Positions 34,420 to 43,983 of a stretch of 64,000 nt of DNA are shown piece after piece (the stretch's first letter is position 1; each line of letters opens with the position of its first letter). The stretch is from assembly GCA_024233495.1 (NCBI GenBank), contig JACKPM010000004.1:62001-126000 (forward strand), read 5' to 3'. The DNA is from Chlamydiales bacterium. GTDB taxonomy: Bacteria > Chlamydiota > Chlamydiia > Chlamydiales > JAAKFR01. The notes under the pieces are model-generated. The model had not been told where the DNA came from, ran no database searches, and saw only the letters and a list, made by a program, of their open reading frames with translations. The position numbers and the translations under genes are program-made.

Positions 34420-35871
34420 CTAGCTGAAAAAAAGTGAATGTATAATACCGGAGATTAAGAAGAAAGTGATCATTGACATGATGTCATTGAAAGCGGTCAC
34501 AATAGGACCAGAAGCGATTGCTGGATCAACCCCAATACGCGCAAAGAAGAAAGGAGAACTTACCCCAAGTGTTGTTGCAGTCAGCGAGGCAGTGAGAATC
34601 CCTGCTGCCACCATCACACCGAGTTGAAGTGCGCCTCCATGAAAGTCTCCCACCCCAAGTGAAATAAGCGAGAAGACGATGCTTCCACATAGCGTTCCAA
34701 AGATGAGGCCGGTCATGAGCCCAATAGAAACCTCTTTGATTACAGCCTCTCCTTTCTTTCCCGCGGAGAGTACTCCGATCGCCATTGAGCGCACAAGCAC
34801 AGTGCTACACTGAATACCAACGTTGCCCGACATTCCATTAATGAGCGGGATAAAGAAGAAGATCATGCCGAGGAGCTGCCCTTCAATTCCTTGGTAGTAA
34901 GACATAACAGCCGCACTGATCAAGCCACCAAAGAGCGTAACGAGAAGCCATGGTGAACGAGCAAGGAAGCGCTTAAAGATATGATCGTATTCTGAGACGT
35001 CTTCTGCTGTACCGGCCATCCAGGCGATGGTTTCGTCTGCAATGTCCTCGATTGCTTCAACCACATCCTCATACGAAATGACACCAACAAGGTAGTTCTC
35101 TTCATTGACGACTGGGAGGGCGGGAATCTTATAGCGCTCCACAATATCAACCACTTCTTCTCGCGTGCTCTCAGGAGAAATCTTATGCTCTACTTCACGC
35201 ATCACTTGACGCAGCGGGAGATGTGGAGGATTCACGATAAGATTGCGTGCAGGCACAAAGCCTTGCAACTCCCCTTTGTGGTCGAGCACAAAGATGCGAC
35301 GAGTCATATCAATGCCAGGATTGTCTCGAATAAAGGAGGAGGCCTCGCTGATTGTAGTCTCCATGGGGAATGCAAAAAACTCGTTAGTCATCAGGCCGCC
35401 GGCGCTATTGCGACTATGCTTTTGCAACTCACGAATCTGCGTTGCCTTTTTCATCTCAAGCAAGTCGAGGACGCGGCGGTAGCGGCGATCTGGGAGGTCA
35501 TCGAGTGCCCACACAGCTTCGTCAGCAGGCATGTTGCTGATTACCTCTTTAATCTCTTCATCCTTAAGCGTGCGAAAAATAGCCCACCTGCTCGCGCTAT
35601 CGGTATTGATGATGAATTTAGTCTTTGCCTCTAGATCAGGCAAGTTTTCGTAGAGGACAGGTCGTGCACTGGGAGGGAGCCTAGAGGCTGCAATTCCAAG
35701 GTCAATGGGGTTATATTCGGCCGCAATTTGAGCAACGTCATGTAGCTGAATGTCAAAAGTGGTTTTGTGAAAGGCTTCTTCAAGGCGCTCACTCAGCTCA
35801 TCATCGAGATGGCTGGTGCGCGAGTCCATTAAGTTTCCGGCGGAGGTATGGACCTCTTCTCTCTCATCCAT
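34420..35871 (-). CDS. mgtE: Magnesium transporter MgtE
   Basis: 483 residues. MgtE N-domain (about 40-160; DEAVWALDDLPDRRYRRVLDLL), two CBS domains (about 165-290), then five membrane helices (about 315-483) with the conserved NGMSGNVGIQCSTVLVRSMAIG block that lines the Mg pore. MgtE is a Mg-gated channel. AAGGAG lies 6 nt before the ATG. It overlaps the TPR gene upstream by 8 bp. The tail of the first loop contains the usual Gly/Pro pattern, so it looks intact. Confidence 0.93.
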   Translation of the reverse strand: MDEREEVHTSAGNLMDSRTSHLDDELSERLEEAFHKTTFDIQLHDVAQIAAEYNPIDLGIAASRLPPSARPVLYENLPDLEAKTKFIINTDSASRWAIFRTLKDEEIKEVISNMPADEAVWALDDLPDRRYRRVLDLLEMKKATQIRELQKHSRNSAGGLMTNEFFAFPMETTISEASSFIRDNPGIDMTRRIFVLDHKGELQGFVPARNLIVNPPHLPLRQVMREVEHKISPESTREEVVDIVERYKIPALPVVNEENYLVGVISYEDVVEAIEDIADETIAWMAGTAEDVSEYDHIFKRFLARSPWLLVTLFGGLISAAVMSYYQGIEGQLLGMIFFFIPLINGMSGNVGIQCSTVLVRSMAIGVLSAGKKGEAVIKEVSIGLMTGLIFGTLCGSIVFSLISLGVGDFHGGALQLGVMVAAGILTASLTATTLGVSSPFFFARIGVDPAIASGPIVTAFNDIMSMITFFLISGIIHSLFFS

Positions 35872-37513
35872 GATATCTCCTTGCCGCCATAAAATCCCTG
35901 TAGGCTGCCGTTTTGCGTAGGTTGCTCAGCCAGTGGTCATGATCGAGCTCCTCTAGTGGAGGTAGAGCGTCAAGCACTTCTGCCCGCTTCAAGTAGTGCA
36001 TGGCAGACTCACACAAATTCGATAAGCTGTAAAGGCAGGTAAGATGGTAGTTTGCTTCGCTATTTCCTAGCTTTGCTGCGTGCATGAGCATCGCTTCAGC
36101 TTCACTTCTCAACTCATCGCTGATCTCAGGGTGATTCTCGTCATAAACTAGCTCAGAAAGCACAAGTTTGGTATAGCCAAGATGACACCACGCTTCCTCA
36201 TCCTCTTGATCTATCTCTGTGATCAGCGTAAAGTAACGAATCGATTCGTATAAGCTCTCCACATTTCCTAAAAGCTCACCATGATGGGAAAGAGCAAGAG
36301 CTAGATGAAAAATCACCTGGATGTCTTGCGGAAGACGGAAGTGAAGATTGCTTAGAAGCTCAATTGCCTCTTCGTAATACTCCTCACAACCCGTAATATC
36401 GCCTAAAAGGTCAAGAGTCCCACCGAGCTGGTAGTGCGCTTCTAAATCGCCATTCAACTCAATGGCTTTTCGAAATTTAAGGATTGCCTCTTCAACAATA
36501 GCCTGCTGCTCAAGCGGGTCAAACTCCCCCTGATAGAGTCTCAACAGCGCAATCCCCCACTCGATGAGATGTACACTAGAAAAGGGACGTAACTTAGAGA
36601 GACGCTCAATGGTGGCACACGCATCATCAATGCGCTCTACATCTTTCATTGTCGTGCCCCAGCCTAGATAAACTTGATAGAGCGCATGACAAAATCTCAA
36701 GTCGTGACTGTTGTATTCAAGCCCCTTATGAAAGTAATCCGCAGCTGAAATGAAGTGTCCTCGATCAGCAAAATAAAGCCCTTCAACCAGATGAATCATC
36801 CCCGCGGCATAAAGGAGGTGGGGAAACTCGAGATGTTGATTGAGAAGAGTGACAACCTTTTCTTTTCCGTCATGGATGAGTTTGAGGTCATCAAAGAAGA
36901 GGCCAAGAAGCGCCAATGCTTCACCAAGATATGCTGTGACAAGAGCTGGAGGGCAATCTTCCGCCTTTAGAGAGGTAAACTTTTCAATCGCCACTTCCAC
37001 ATCAGGAACATGGCGACGGCGCCATCCCGACTGTAAGAACATTTCACCCCAGTGGAGCCACAAGAAACCGCACTCTGGCTGTGCAATGATTGCGCGCTGA
37101 AATATGGAGTCAGCCTTCTCAAAGTCCTCTCGATCACCGCTCAGCTCATAGAGCAGCTTGTGCCCCTCTGCATAAGGAACCCAAGCAGAACTCTCCCCCT
37201 CAATGATTGCCTTTTGAAGCCACTCAAGAGCCTCGCGCGCTGGGCGCGGATCACCTGACTTCTCTCCGAAAAGGAGAAGTGCTTCACCAAACTGTGTGTA
37301 AAAATTGGAAGTTGTGACGGTTTTTCGACTTGCTTGCCTAAAGAGCTCAAGGGCGCGCCGCAAGTCAGAAGCCTCTTGTGAGTGGCGCGCTAACTCTTTC
37401 CATGCATAGGCAGCGTCCCAAAGCGTATCGAAAGAGCGCTTCTCTTTTAGAGCCTTTTCAAACTTGGCTACAATTGCCTCGACCTGATCTGATGGAGAAG
37501 CTACATCTGTCAT
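35864..37513 (-). CDS. Tetratricopeptide-repeat protein
   Basis: 549 residues, all-helical, with many TPR-like units (for example PALVTAYLGEALALLG and EAHYQLGGTLDLLGDITGCEEYYEEAIELL). There is no signal peptide or membrane helix, so it is a cytoplasmic scaffold or chaperone. I chose ATG 37513 over a TTG further up that overlaps the neighbouring gene. It is operonic with mgtE (8-bp overlap). Chlamydia has, as I recall, a conserved hypothetical gene at the same place before mgtE. Confidence 0.75.
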   Translation of the reverse strand: MTDVASPSDQVEAIVAKFEKALKEKRSFDTLWDAAYAWKELARHSQEASDLRRALELFRQASRKTVTTSNFYTQFGEALLLFGEKSGDPRPAREALEWLQKAIIEGESSAWVPYAEGHKLLYELSGDREDFEKADSIFQRAIIAQPECGFLWLHWGEMFLQSGWRRRHVPDVEVAIEKFTSLKAEDCPPALVTAYLGEALALLGLFFDDLKLIHDGKEKVVTLLNQHLEFPHLLYAAGMIHLVEGLYFADRGHFISAADYFHKGLEYNSHDLRFCHALYQVYLGWGTTMKDVERIDDACATIERLSKLRPFSSVHLIEWGIALLRLYQGEFDPLEQQAIVEEAILKFRKAIELNGDLEAHYQLGGTLDLLGDITGCEEYYEEAIELLSNLHFRLPQDIQVIFHLALALSHHGELLGNVESLYESIRYFTLITEIDQEDEEAWCHLGYTKLVLSELVYDENHPEISDELRSEAEAMLMHAAKLGNSEANYHLTCLYSLSNLCESAMHYLKRAEVLDALPPLEELDHDHWLSNLRKTAAYRDFMAARRYHG

Positions 37514-37523
37514 AGGAAAAACT

Positions 37524-39806
37524 CTACTCCACTCTTTGTTTCCCTTCAATCAATCTTTGGGTGCGCGCTTCAAGAGGCGTCCCCCTTGCCAAAGCCATTG
37601 CCACTTGGGGATCGTCTATATTTGCACAAATAGCGCGCCAAACCTGAGCTTCAACAATCAAAGGCGCAGTAAGCTTCTCAAGAGAGGGGGTTCCATGACT
37701 TAAAATATGCATGACCCTTGGATCTGATTTTTTCTTCTGAGTTTCCGCTTCAATCGCTTTCCTTCTGCGCTCGGCCAAAGTGCGCTTCCCAAGGCGCGTA
37801 CCCAAAAATCTACCCTCAAGACGAGTTAGAAGCGGCAGTGGCTCATGCTCATTGCGCAGCACGATTGCTGCTGCCACAGCACGTTCACCATCAACGCCTA
37901 GCGCATCTAGCTTTCTTTGCACACGACGCGCCTCAATTCCATGCACTTTATGCGCCTTTGGATTTCTCCACATCTTCTCCCGTAACTTTAACGTTTGCTT
38001 CTCTTTTAGGATGCGGTCGATGTAGTCGTGAGAAGCCATGGTCCCTCCCGAGGTCAAGACAGCTCCACCTAAGAAGGCCGTTGCTGCATACTTGTTCTTC
38101 ACTAAATAGGAGGCGAGCGTGAAGGCCAGACCAATCAGATGCAGGCCTGGGTGCATATAGCGCGTCTTGTACACCTTGTGGTCGTGCTCAAAGAGCACAG
38201 TGTATTGCTGCGTGCGCGCTCTCTTCTCCATTTTCACTGAGTGGGAATCGTCATTTAAGATGTAGGTGCCCTTCGCAGCTGCAAGTGTTGTTTTCTTGCG
38301 GATTAACGCACGCTTCGAAAAAGTGGGCCCAATTACGAGATAATCTTCGATGATATGAAGACGACTCCAAACAGCGCTCAATTGCTGCAAGCCCTGCGCA
38401 TACTCCTCTTCAGTTCGACTCACTTCTAGCGCTCTCTGTGCACTTTGCAGCAAAGAGCGACACTCATCAAAGGCTTGAGCAAGAGTGTTGACTTGACGCC
38501 CCCACCTTTCACTGAATTTTGTGAGATCCCAATTATCTGTGTGCACCACAGGCTTAGAATCAATCAACCTTCTGAAATAGGCTGGGTCGGTCTTGCTCTG
38601 AATTTTTGCATACCCATCTGGGTCAATTTTCTGCGCAAGCTCTTTGTAGGCTCTAAGCCACTCTTTCTCCGGCATAGAAGAAATCTGATAGTAGATACGT
38701 TTTAAGCCTTGCTTGGTCGCCTCTTTCTCCCACTTGAGGATGAGCTGCTCCGTTCCATACGCCTTTGACTTCCAGTGATTCTCTTCGCGTTTCTCAATCT
38801 TTTTTGTCCAAAGATAGGCTTCGTAGATCGTCGACTCAAGCTTGTACTGCCAATCAAAAAGCTCCTCATTTGAATTGGGCAATTCATGTGGTAGAGCACG
38901 CACCTTATTGATAAGCACTTTGGCCTCTTGAAAATATCTGCTCACACTTGTGAAAAGATCGTCGTAGAAAGGTTTATCTGTGAGCCAATATTCTCGACAT
39001 GTCGCCTCTAAATCACGTACAGCCACCTGAAGACGTGTAGCACGCCTATCGAGATAGTCCATCCATTTGTCGATATTCTCTTGTGGCGCTTCTGGACTGA
39101 CAGGGAGTTTGAGGTGGGTGAAAACCGCGCCGCGCTGCTTGCAGGCCATCCTCTGAATCTTCACAAGCGCTGAGTGGTACTCTTCGAAACTCTCTCGTGT
39201 CAGCCTCTCTCGATTTCCGCGCACCATACATGTGAGGCGATCTTTTAATCGATGCCCCTGATCAGAAATCTTTGCTTCCTCCCCACGCATGATTTGCACA
39301 GGAGTGAGCGGAGAGACATCAAGACCGTACTGATCGCACACACGCTTGAGGTGGCGCGTCGACTCGGCGGCTCTCTGGCCCGTGCCCGTCATCTCATCAG
39401 AGCACAACCGGCGGTCAGGATAGTCCACCCATCCCTCGCTTGCGGGATGGATATCTTTTAGATGTAAAAACTCGCGTGCTTCCAACGTGTTGCGGTGCAG
39501 TTCTTTGCGCTTTTCTCCGTGATTTCGAATTATGTAGCCGATAATACTGAGTGGAAGAGTGACACCAATCCCAATGCCGTGCTTTGCCCACCCTGGCATC
39601 TTCACTAAACACGAGGCGAAAAGGATGCCAAAGGTGCCCAAAATTGCAAGATAGCTGATTGCTTTCCCTGAAACAAGGTATGCTTTTGTGACTGTAGGTG
39701 AATACGTTTTTTGATGACTCGCAATCGCCCTTTCCACACGGCGGTCCCTCAGGTGGAAAAAACACGTCCTATCTAAAGGAACTCGTAGCGATGCAGAGCT
39801 TGTCAT
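37524..39806 (-). CDS. Large unknown protein with two bilobed hydrophobic regions (Inc-like candidate)
   Basis: 760 residues, no recognised family. Two short-spaced hydrophobic helix pairs lie at about 45-90 and 560-600; between them are about 460 residues of mostly helical, charged sequence with possible coiled coils. A basic C-terminal region of about 150 residues (KRTLAERRRKAIE) follows. The layout, two bilobed domains flanking a soluble domain, is unusual even among Inc candidates. I chose the ATG at 39806 (MTSSASLRVP). It lies just upstream of the TPR/mgtE genes on the same strand. Confidence 0.6.
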   Translation of the reverse strand: MTSSASLRVPLDRTCFFHLRDRRVERAIASHQKTYSPTVTKAYLVSGKAISYLAILGTFGILFASCLVKMPGWAKHGIGIGVTLPLSIIGYIIRNHGEKRKELHRNTLEAREFLHLKDIHPASEGWVDYPDRRLCSDEMTGTGQRAAESTRHLKRVCDQYGLDVSPLTPVQIMRGEEAKISDQGHRLKDRLTCMVRGNRERLTRESFEEYHSALVKIQRMACKQRGAVFTHLKLPVSPEAPQENIDKWMDYLDRRATRLQVAVRDLEATCREYWLTDKPFYDDLFTSVSRYFQEAKVLINKVRALPHELPNSNEELFDWQYKLESTIYEAYLWTKKIEKREENHWKSKAYGTEQLILKWEKEATKQGLKRIYYQISSMPEKEWLRAYKELAQKIDPDGYAKIQSKTDPAYFRRLIDSKPVVHTDNWDLTKFSERWGRQVNTLAQAFDECRSLLQSAQRALEVSRTEEEYAQGLQQLSAVWSRLHIIEDYLVIGPTFSKRALIRKKTTLAAAKGTYILNDDSHSVKMEKRARTQQYTVLFEHDHKVYKTRYMHPGLHLIGLAFTLASYLVKNKYAATAFLGGAVLTSGGTMASHDYIDRILKEKQTLKLREKMWRNPKAHKVHGIEARRVQRKLDALGVDGERAVAAAIVLRNEHEPLPLLTRLEGRFLGTRLGKRTLAERRRKAIEAETQKKKSDPRVMHILSHGTPSLEKLTAPLIVEAQVWRAICANIDDPQVAMALARGTPLEARTQRLIEGKQRVE

Positions 39807-39838
39807 AAGGCGAGAATTATACCACACCTTAATATAAT

Positions 39839-41194
39839 TTAGCAGCTCATACTAAAAAGTTTAAGTGGGTTAGAAAGCTTCTTTTTGACCGCTCCTACAA
39901 GGTCGTAGCCAGCACATCCTGTAATCTCGACCATGTAGCGCTCCCCAAAAGCATCGACAAGCTCCCAATCGTTGAGGATCACCTGCCCATCAATCTCAGG
40001 GCACTGCCCTTGATGTCGGCCGACAAGCAGAAGCTCCGACTCAGGGTGATACCCCTCAACAACCACTTCTAACGTCTCTCCAATCAATTTTTGATTGAGT
40101 GTTTCGGAAACTTTTTGCTGCACGTAAGCGAGCTTTTGGTGCCGCTCCTCTTTGATCTCTTCGGGAATTTGCTCCTCCATGCGACCAGCTGCCGTCCCCT
40201 CTTCACGGGAATATTTGAAAATGCCGACATGGTCGAGTGGATACTCTTGCACAAAGGCAAGCAACTCTTCAAACTGCTCCTCTGTTTCCGAAGGGAAGCC
40301 AACGATAAGACTTGTGCGGATGTGGATATTAGGCATCCGTTCACGCAGCTTAGTAATGACACTCTTAATTTGAGCGCCGTCAGTGTGTCTTCTCATCTTC
40401 TTGAGGATGTCGTCACTAATATGTTGAATCGGCATGTCGAGGTAAGGGCAGATGCGTACGTCGGACTGCATGATCTCGATCAGCTCATCTGTGATCTCAT
40501 CCGGATAGAGGTAGAGAAGACGAAGCCAATACTTTCCTTTGATTTTAAGAATCTTTCTTAAGAGTTCTGCGAGAGAGCTCTCCCCATCTTTGCCGTAGTC
40601 GCCAAGATCTTGGGCGATCAAAATAATTTCTTTAGCGCCTTGTGAAAGAAGAGCTTGAAACTCTTTGAGAATTTGCGCCTCTGTTTTACTACGCAAAGGC
40701 CCTTTGATTTTGGGGATGATGCAGTAGGCACACCCCTTTCGGCACCCTTCCGCGATTTTGAGGTAGGCGTAGTGGTTGGGAGTGGAGAGCATGCGGGGAA
40801 TCTCTCCCTGCTCTAGGTAGCTGCGCACTGTGCCGACGTCAGAACCTTTGAGGTCAGACTTGACAGCTTTGAGGATGCCCTCTACATCGCCTGAGCCAAG
40901 GAGATAGTGAACGCCGGGGAAAAGAGTTTCAATCTCTTGGCGGTGTTTGGTCACCATGCAGCCAGTTACAATGAGCTTTGCGTTCTCTTTTTTGTGGTCA
41001 AGGAGCTCTTGAATTGTATCTTTCGACTCTTGTCTAGAGGATTCAAGGAAGGCGCACGTATTGACGACTAGGTAGTCAGCATCAGAGAGGTCGGGGGTGA
41101 TTTCATACCCCGCTTTAAGGAGGATTCCAAGCATCACTTCGCTATCAACGAGGTTACGTGGACACCCAAGACTTGTAAAGTGGATTTTATTCAT
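39839..41194 (-). CDS. rimO: Ribosomal protein S12 methylthiotransferase RimO
   Basis: 451 residues. N-terminal cluster Cys in TSLGCPRN, VVNTCAF and VTGCMV; radical-SAM cluster CRKGCAYC near 143. A C-terminal TRAM domain (about 385-451) is present. It methylthiolates the conserved Asp of S12. ATG 41194 matches the family start (MNKIHFTSLGCPRN); a GTG at 41230 would add 12 residues and has an AGGA upstream, so the start is not certain. It is divergent from rpmG. Confidence 0.92.
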   Translation of the reverse strand: MNKIHFTSLGCPRNLVDSEVMLGILLKAGYEITPDLSDADYLVVNTCAFLESSRQESKDTIQELLDHKKENAKLIVTGCMVTKHRQEIETLFPGVHYLLGSGDVEGILKAVKSDLKGSDVGTVRSYLEQGEIPRMLSTPNHYAYLKIAEGCRKGCAYCIIPKIKGPLRSKTEAQILKEFQALLSQGAKEIILIAQDLGDYGKDGESSLAELLRKILKIKGKYWLRLLYLYPDEITDELIEIMQSDVRICPYLDMPIQHISDDILKKMRRHTDGAQIKSVITKLRERMPNIHIRTSLIVGFPSETEEQFEELLAFVQEYPLDHVGIFKYSREEGTAAGRMEEQIPEEIKEERHQKLAYVQQKVSETLNQKLIGETLEVVVEGYHPESELLLVGRHQGQCPEIDGQVILNDWELVDAFGERYMVEITGCAGYDLVGAVKKKLSNPLKLFSMSC

Positions 41195-41216
41195 GCCAAA
41201 TAGTCTAGATTTTTCC

Positions 41217-41245
41217 TTGATAATTTTCACGGTTTTTCCTATCCT
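41217..41245 (+). promoter_or_regulatory. Promoter of the rpmG-lol-kbl-tdh run
   Basis: TTGATA (41217-41222), 17-bp spacer, TATCCT (41240-41245). Predicted start near 41252, just before AAAAGGAG and the rpmG ATG at 41273. No other promoter or terminator was seen before the prenyl synthase gene. Confidence 0.55.
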
Positions 41246-41272
41246 AAGGGACTTTTAAAAGGAGTTTTACAC

Positions 41273-41431
41273 ATGGCAAGCAAAAACCGAGAAATCATTA
41301 AGCTGAAGAGCAGCGAGAGCAAAGAAGTCTATTGGACAACAAAAAATAAGAAGAAAACGACTGGCCGTTTGGAGCTGAAGAAGTACGATCCTAAGCTGCG
41401 CCGCCACGTGATCTTCAAAGAAGCAAAGTAG
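41273..41431 (+). CDS. rpmG: 50S ribosomal protein L33
   Basis: 52 residues (MASKNREIIKLKSSES..., ending HVIFKEAK). KKTTGRLELKKYDPKLRRHV is the L33 core. It lacks Cys pairs, so it is the zinc-free type. AAAAGGAG lies 8 nt before the ATG. The next gene starts at the base after its stop. I recall the same order (L33, Lol permease, Lol ATPase) in Chlamydia. Confidence 0.93.
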   Translation: MASKNREIIKLKSSESKEVYWTTKNKKKTTGRLELKKYDPKLRRHVIFKEAK

Positions 41432-43351
41432 ATGAAATTTGAGCTTTCAGTAGCCCTCAAATATCTCATTCCACGATGGAGGCAGCTCTCTGTCTCCATT
41501 ATTTCGCTCATTTCGATTTTGGTCGTTTCGCTTGTTGTTTGGTTGGCTATTGTCTTCCTCTCAATTTCTGAAGGGATTCAAGAGCGCTGGGTTGAGGGCT
41601 TCGTCACGCTCAATGCTCCTGTCAAAGTGACGCCAAAAGAGGCGTATTTCAACTCTTACTATCACCAAATCGATCGCTACAGTCTGGCTTCCAACTACTC
41701 GACAAAGTCAATAGCTGAGAAGCGCATGGCTAAGGTGAGCGATCCATACGACCCGATGGTCGATCGTGAGCTTCCAACTGCAATGCTCAAGCCTGAAAAA
41801 ATGCAGGACTTGGTAAAGGAGGCGTGGAGCTCTGTCGAATCTCTGGATTTTAAAGGCATACGTCCCCAAGAGGCGCAAGTCTCCCTTTGCAATCTTAAAT
41901 TACGTTTAAATGACTCTTTTTTGTCACAACTCTGCTACGTAACAGGGCATGATGAGAACAATGCGCGCATGAAAAAGCGTGTACTTCCCCCCACTGCACA
42001 AGATGTGACCCACTTTTTGAATACGATTCCTGGTGGAAAAGAGGCATTTTTCAGCAGTGTTGATGTGCACGCATTGCAAACAGCTGACTACGAGTTTGAG
42101 CTTGGGCATGACTTTGTTCCTGCAGCCTCTTTAATGGGGTGTAAGGTCTTTTTCCCTAGCGGAGAGCAGAAAGTGATCATCCCCTCTTCAAAGGCAAAGC
42201 TCGATGAGCTTTTAAGCTATTTGGGAGGCATTGGCTTCAAGGTGGAAGAGGTAAAAGTAGACTTCAACGGAAAGGAGGTCAGCGAGAAGTGTGAAATCAC
42301 ACTCGACCGCGCCATTCCTTTGCAGGCGACCTTGATCGATCCCAAGAGTGGGCAGTTTGAGCTGAAAGGTGAAGTGCAAGGAGTGGAGATCTCTGGAAAA
42401 AGCTCTACCGATCACTTAGAGGTGATGCACGCGGATATCCGTCCAGGCAAGAGCTACTGGGTATATGAGAACGCAGTGGGCCTAACAATTCCTGAGGATC
42501 GCGGTTTAGGCGATGGCATTTTGCTCTCTTCTGGATATCAAGATAAAGGGGTAAAGTTAGGTGATCGCGGCTATCTGTCGTTCATGACAGGCACCTCAAC
42601 AAGCGTTCAGGAGCAAAAGACGCCAGTTTATGTGGCGGGCTTTTTTGATCCAGGCATCGTGCCGATGGCAGGAAAGCTACTTTTTGTCTCCCCTATATTA
42701 ATGCGCACATTTGATGGTAACCTCTCTCTCCCAGATGAGATGTTCGCAAATGGCATCAACGTGTGGCTCGACCATCCAAAAGATGCGGTAGCGGTAAAAG
42801 AAGCTTTGGAAGCTGAGCTCCAAAAGCGGGGCATTGCCGACTACTGGCACGTAGAGTCTTTCTATGACTTTGAGTTTGCGCGCCCCATCTTGCAGCAGTT
42901 CGATAGTGACAAGACGCTTTTTACACTCATTGCAATCATGATTTTGGTTGTGGCTTGCTCAAACATCATTTCAATGTTGATTCTTCTCGTAAATGACAAG
43001 AAGCGAGAGATTGGAATTCTACAGTCTTTAGGCGCTTCTCCTAAACGCATTGGGATGATCTTTGGGATGTGCGGGTTGTTTACAGGTCTTTTGAGCTGTT
43101 TATTTGGTGCTGTGTTAGCAGTCTTGACTTTGAAGAACCTAGGTCCTCTTGTACAATTTTTGAACTTCTTGAAAGGGCATGAACTTTTCCAAAAGATGTT
43201 CTTCGGAGGCGATTTGCCAAACACTGTGAGTGTAAGCGCTCTTATCTTCGTCTTGAGTGCAACTGTTGTGATCTCTGTCTTAGCTGGTCTCGTACCAGCA
43301 TTGAAGGCGTCGCGCATTCGTCCCTCTGAAATTTTGAGGAGGGAGGCATGA
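41432..43351 (+). CDS. LolC/LolE-type lipoprotein-releasing ABC permease (enlarged)
   Basis: 639 residues. One helix near 18-45, a large periplasmic domain, then three helices (about 505-635) with LLVNDKKREIGILQSLGASPKRIGMIF and the end GLVPALKASRIRPSEILRREA, both typical of the LolC/FtsX permease family. LolC/E are about 400 residues, so the periplasmic domain here is roughly 200 longer. It extracts lipoproteins for the outer membrane. Its stop overlaps lolD by 4 bp. Confidence 0.88.
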   Translation: MKFELSVALKYLIPRWRQLSVSIISLISILVVSLVVWLAIVFLSISEGIQERWVEGFVTLNAPVKVTPKEAYFNSYYHQIDRYSLASNYSTKSIAEKRMAKVSDPYDPMVDRELPTAMLKPEKMQDLVKEAWSSVESLDFKGIRPQEAQVSLCNLKLRLNDSFLSQLCYVTGHDENNARMKKRVLPPTAQDVTHFLNTIPGGKEAFFSSVDVHALQTADYEFELGHDFVPAASLMGCKVFFPSGEQKVIIPSSKAKLDELLSYLGGIGFKVEEVKVDFNGKEVSEKCEITLDRAIPLQATLIDPKSGQFELKGEVQGVEISGKSSTDHLEVMHADIRPGKSYWVYENAVGLTIPEDRGLGDGILLSSGYQDKGVKLGDRGYLSFMTGTSTSVQEQKTPVYVAGFFDPGIVPMAGKLLFVSPILMRTFDGNLSLPDEMFANGINVWLDHPKDAVAVKEALEAELQKRGIADYWHVESFYDFEFARPILQQFDSDKTLFTLIAIMILVVACSNIISMLILLVNDKKREIGILQSLGASPKRIGMIFGMCGLFTGLLSCLFGAVLAVLTLKNLGPLVQFLNFLKGHELFQKMFFGGDLPNTVSVSALIFVLSATVVISVLAGLVPALKASRIRPSEILRREA

Positions 43352-43983
43352 TCTTAAAAGCGCGCAATTTGAAAAAATGGTTTGAGCGCCCTCAAAAGGT
43401 AGAGGTGCTTAGAGGTATTGATCTTACTGTAGAAGCAGGCACAAGCGTTGCGATTATGGGCACTTCAGGTGAAGGAAAGAGCACGCTACTGCATATTTTA
43501 GGCACGCTTGAAGCGCCAACGGAAGGCACGCTTGAAATCGCTGGGGAGCCTAACCCAACCCCAGAGCTGCGCAATCAAAAGATAGGTTTTGTCTTCCAGG
43601 CTTTCAATCTTCTTGAAGACTACACAGTCTTACAAAACGTAATGATGCCTGCTCTTATTGCCGGAAAGCGTGATGAGAAGCGTGCACTAAAGCTGCTTGA
43701 GCGGGTGGGGCTTCTTCATCGCGCCTCTTTCCCAGCAAAATTACTTTCTGGTGGTGAGAAGCAACGCGTGGCCATTGCACGCGCCTTTTGCAACGACCCT
43801 GCCATCATTATGGCAGACGAGCCTTCGGGCAACCTTGACCACGACACCTCGCAGCTCATTCACAAGTTGCTCTTGGAGTGCGTGAAAGAGGAAGGCAAAG
43901 CGCTCATTGTCGTTACTCACGATACTGAGCTCGCTAAGCTTTGCGACAAAACCTACCAGTTGATTAACGGAGAACTAAAATGA
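43348..43983 (+). CDS. lolD: Lipoprotein-releasing system ATP-binding protein LolD
   Basis: 211 residues. Walker A GTSGEGKST (about 37-45), Q-loop FVFQAFNLL, signature LSGGEKQR, Walker B IIMADEPSGNLD and switch His TH. It is the ATPase partner of the permease just upstream. It overlaps kbl by 4 bp. Confidence 0.93.
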   Translation: MILKARNLKKWFERPQKVEVLRGIDLTVEAGTSVAIMGTSGEGKSTLLHILGTLEAPTEGTLEIAGEPNPTPELRNQKIGFVFQAFNLLEDYTVLQNVMMPALIAGKRDEKRALKLLERVGLLHRASFPAKLLSGGEKQRVAIARAFCNDPAIIMADEPSGNLDHDTSQLIHKLLLECVKEEGKALIVVTHDTELAKLCDKTYQLINGELK

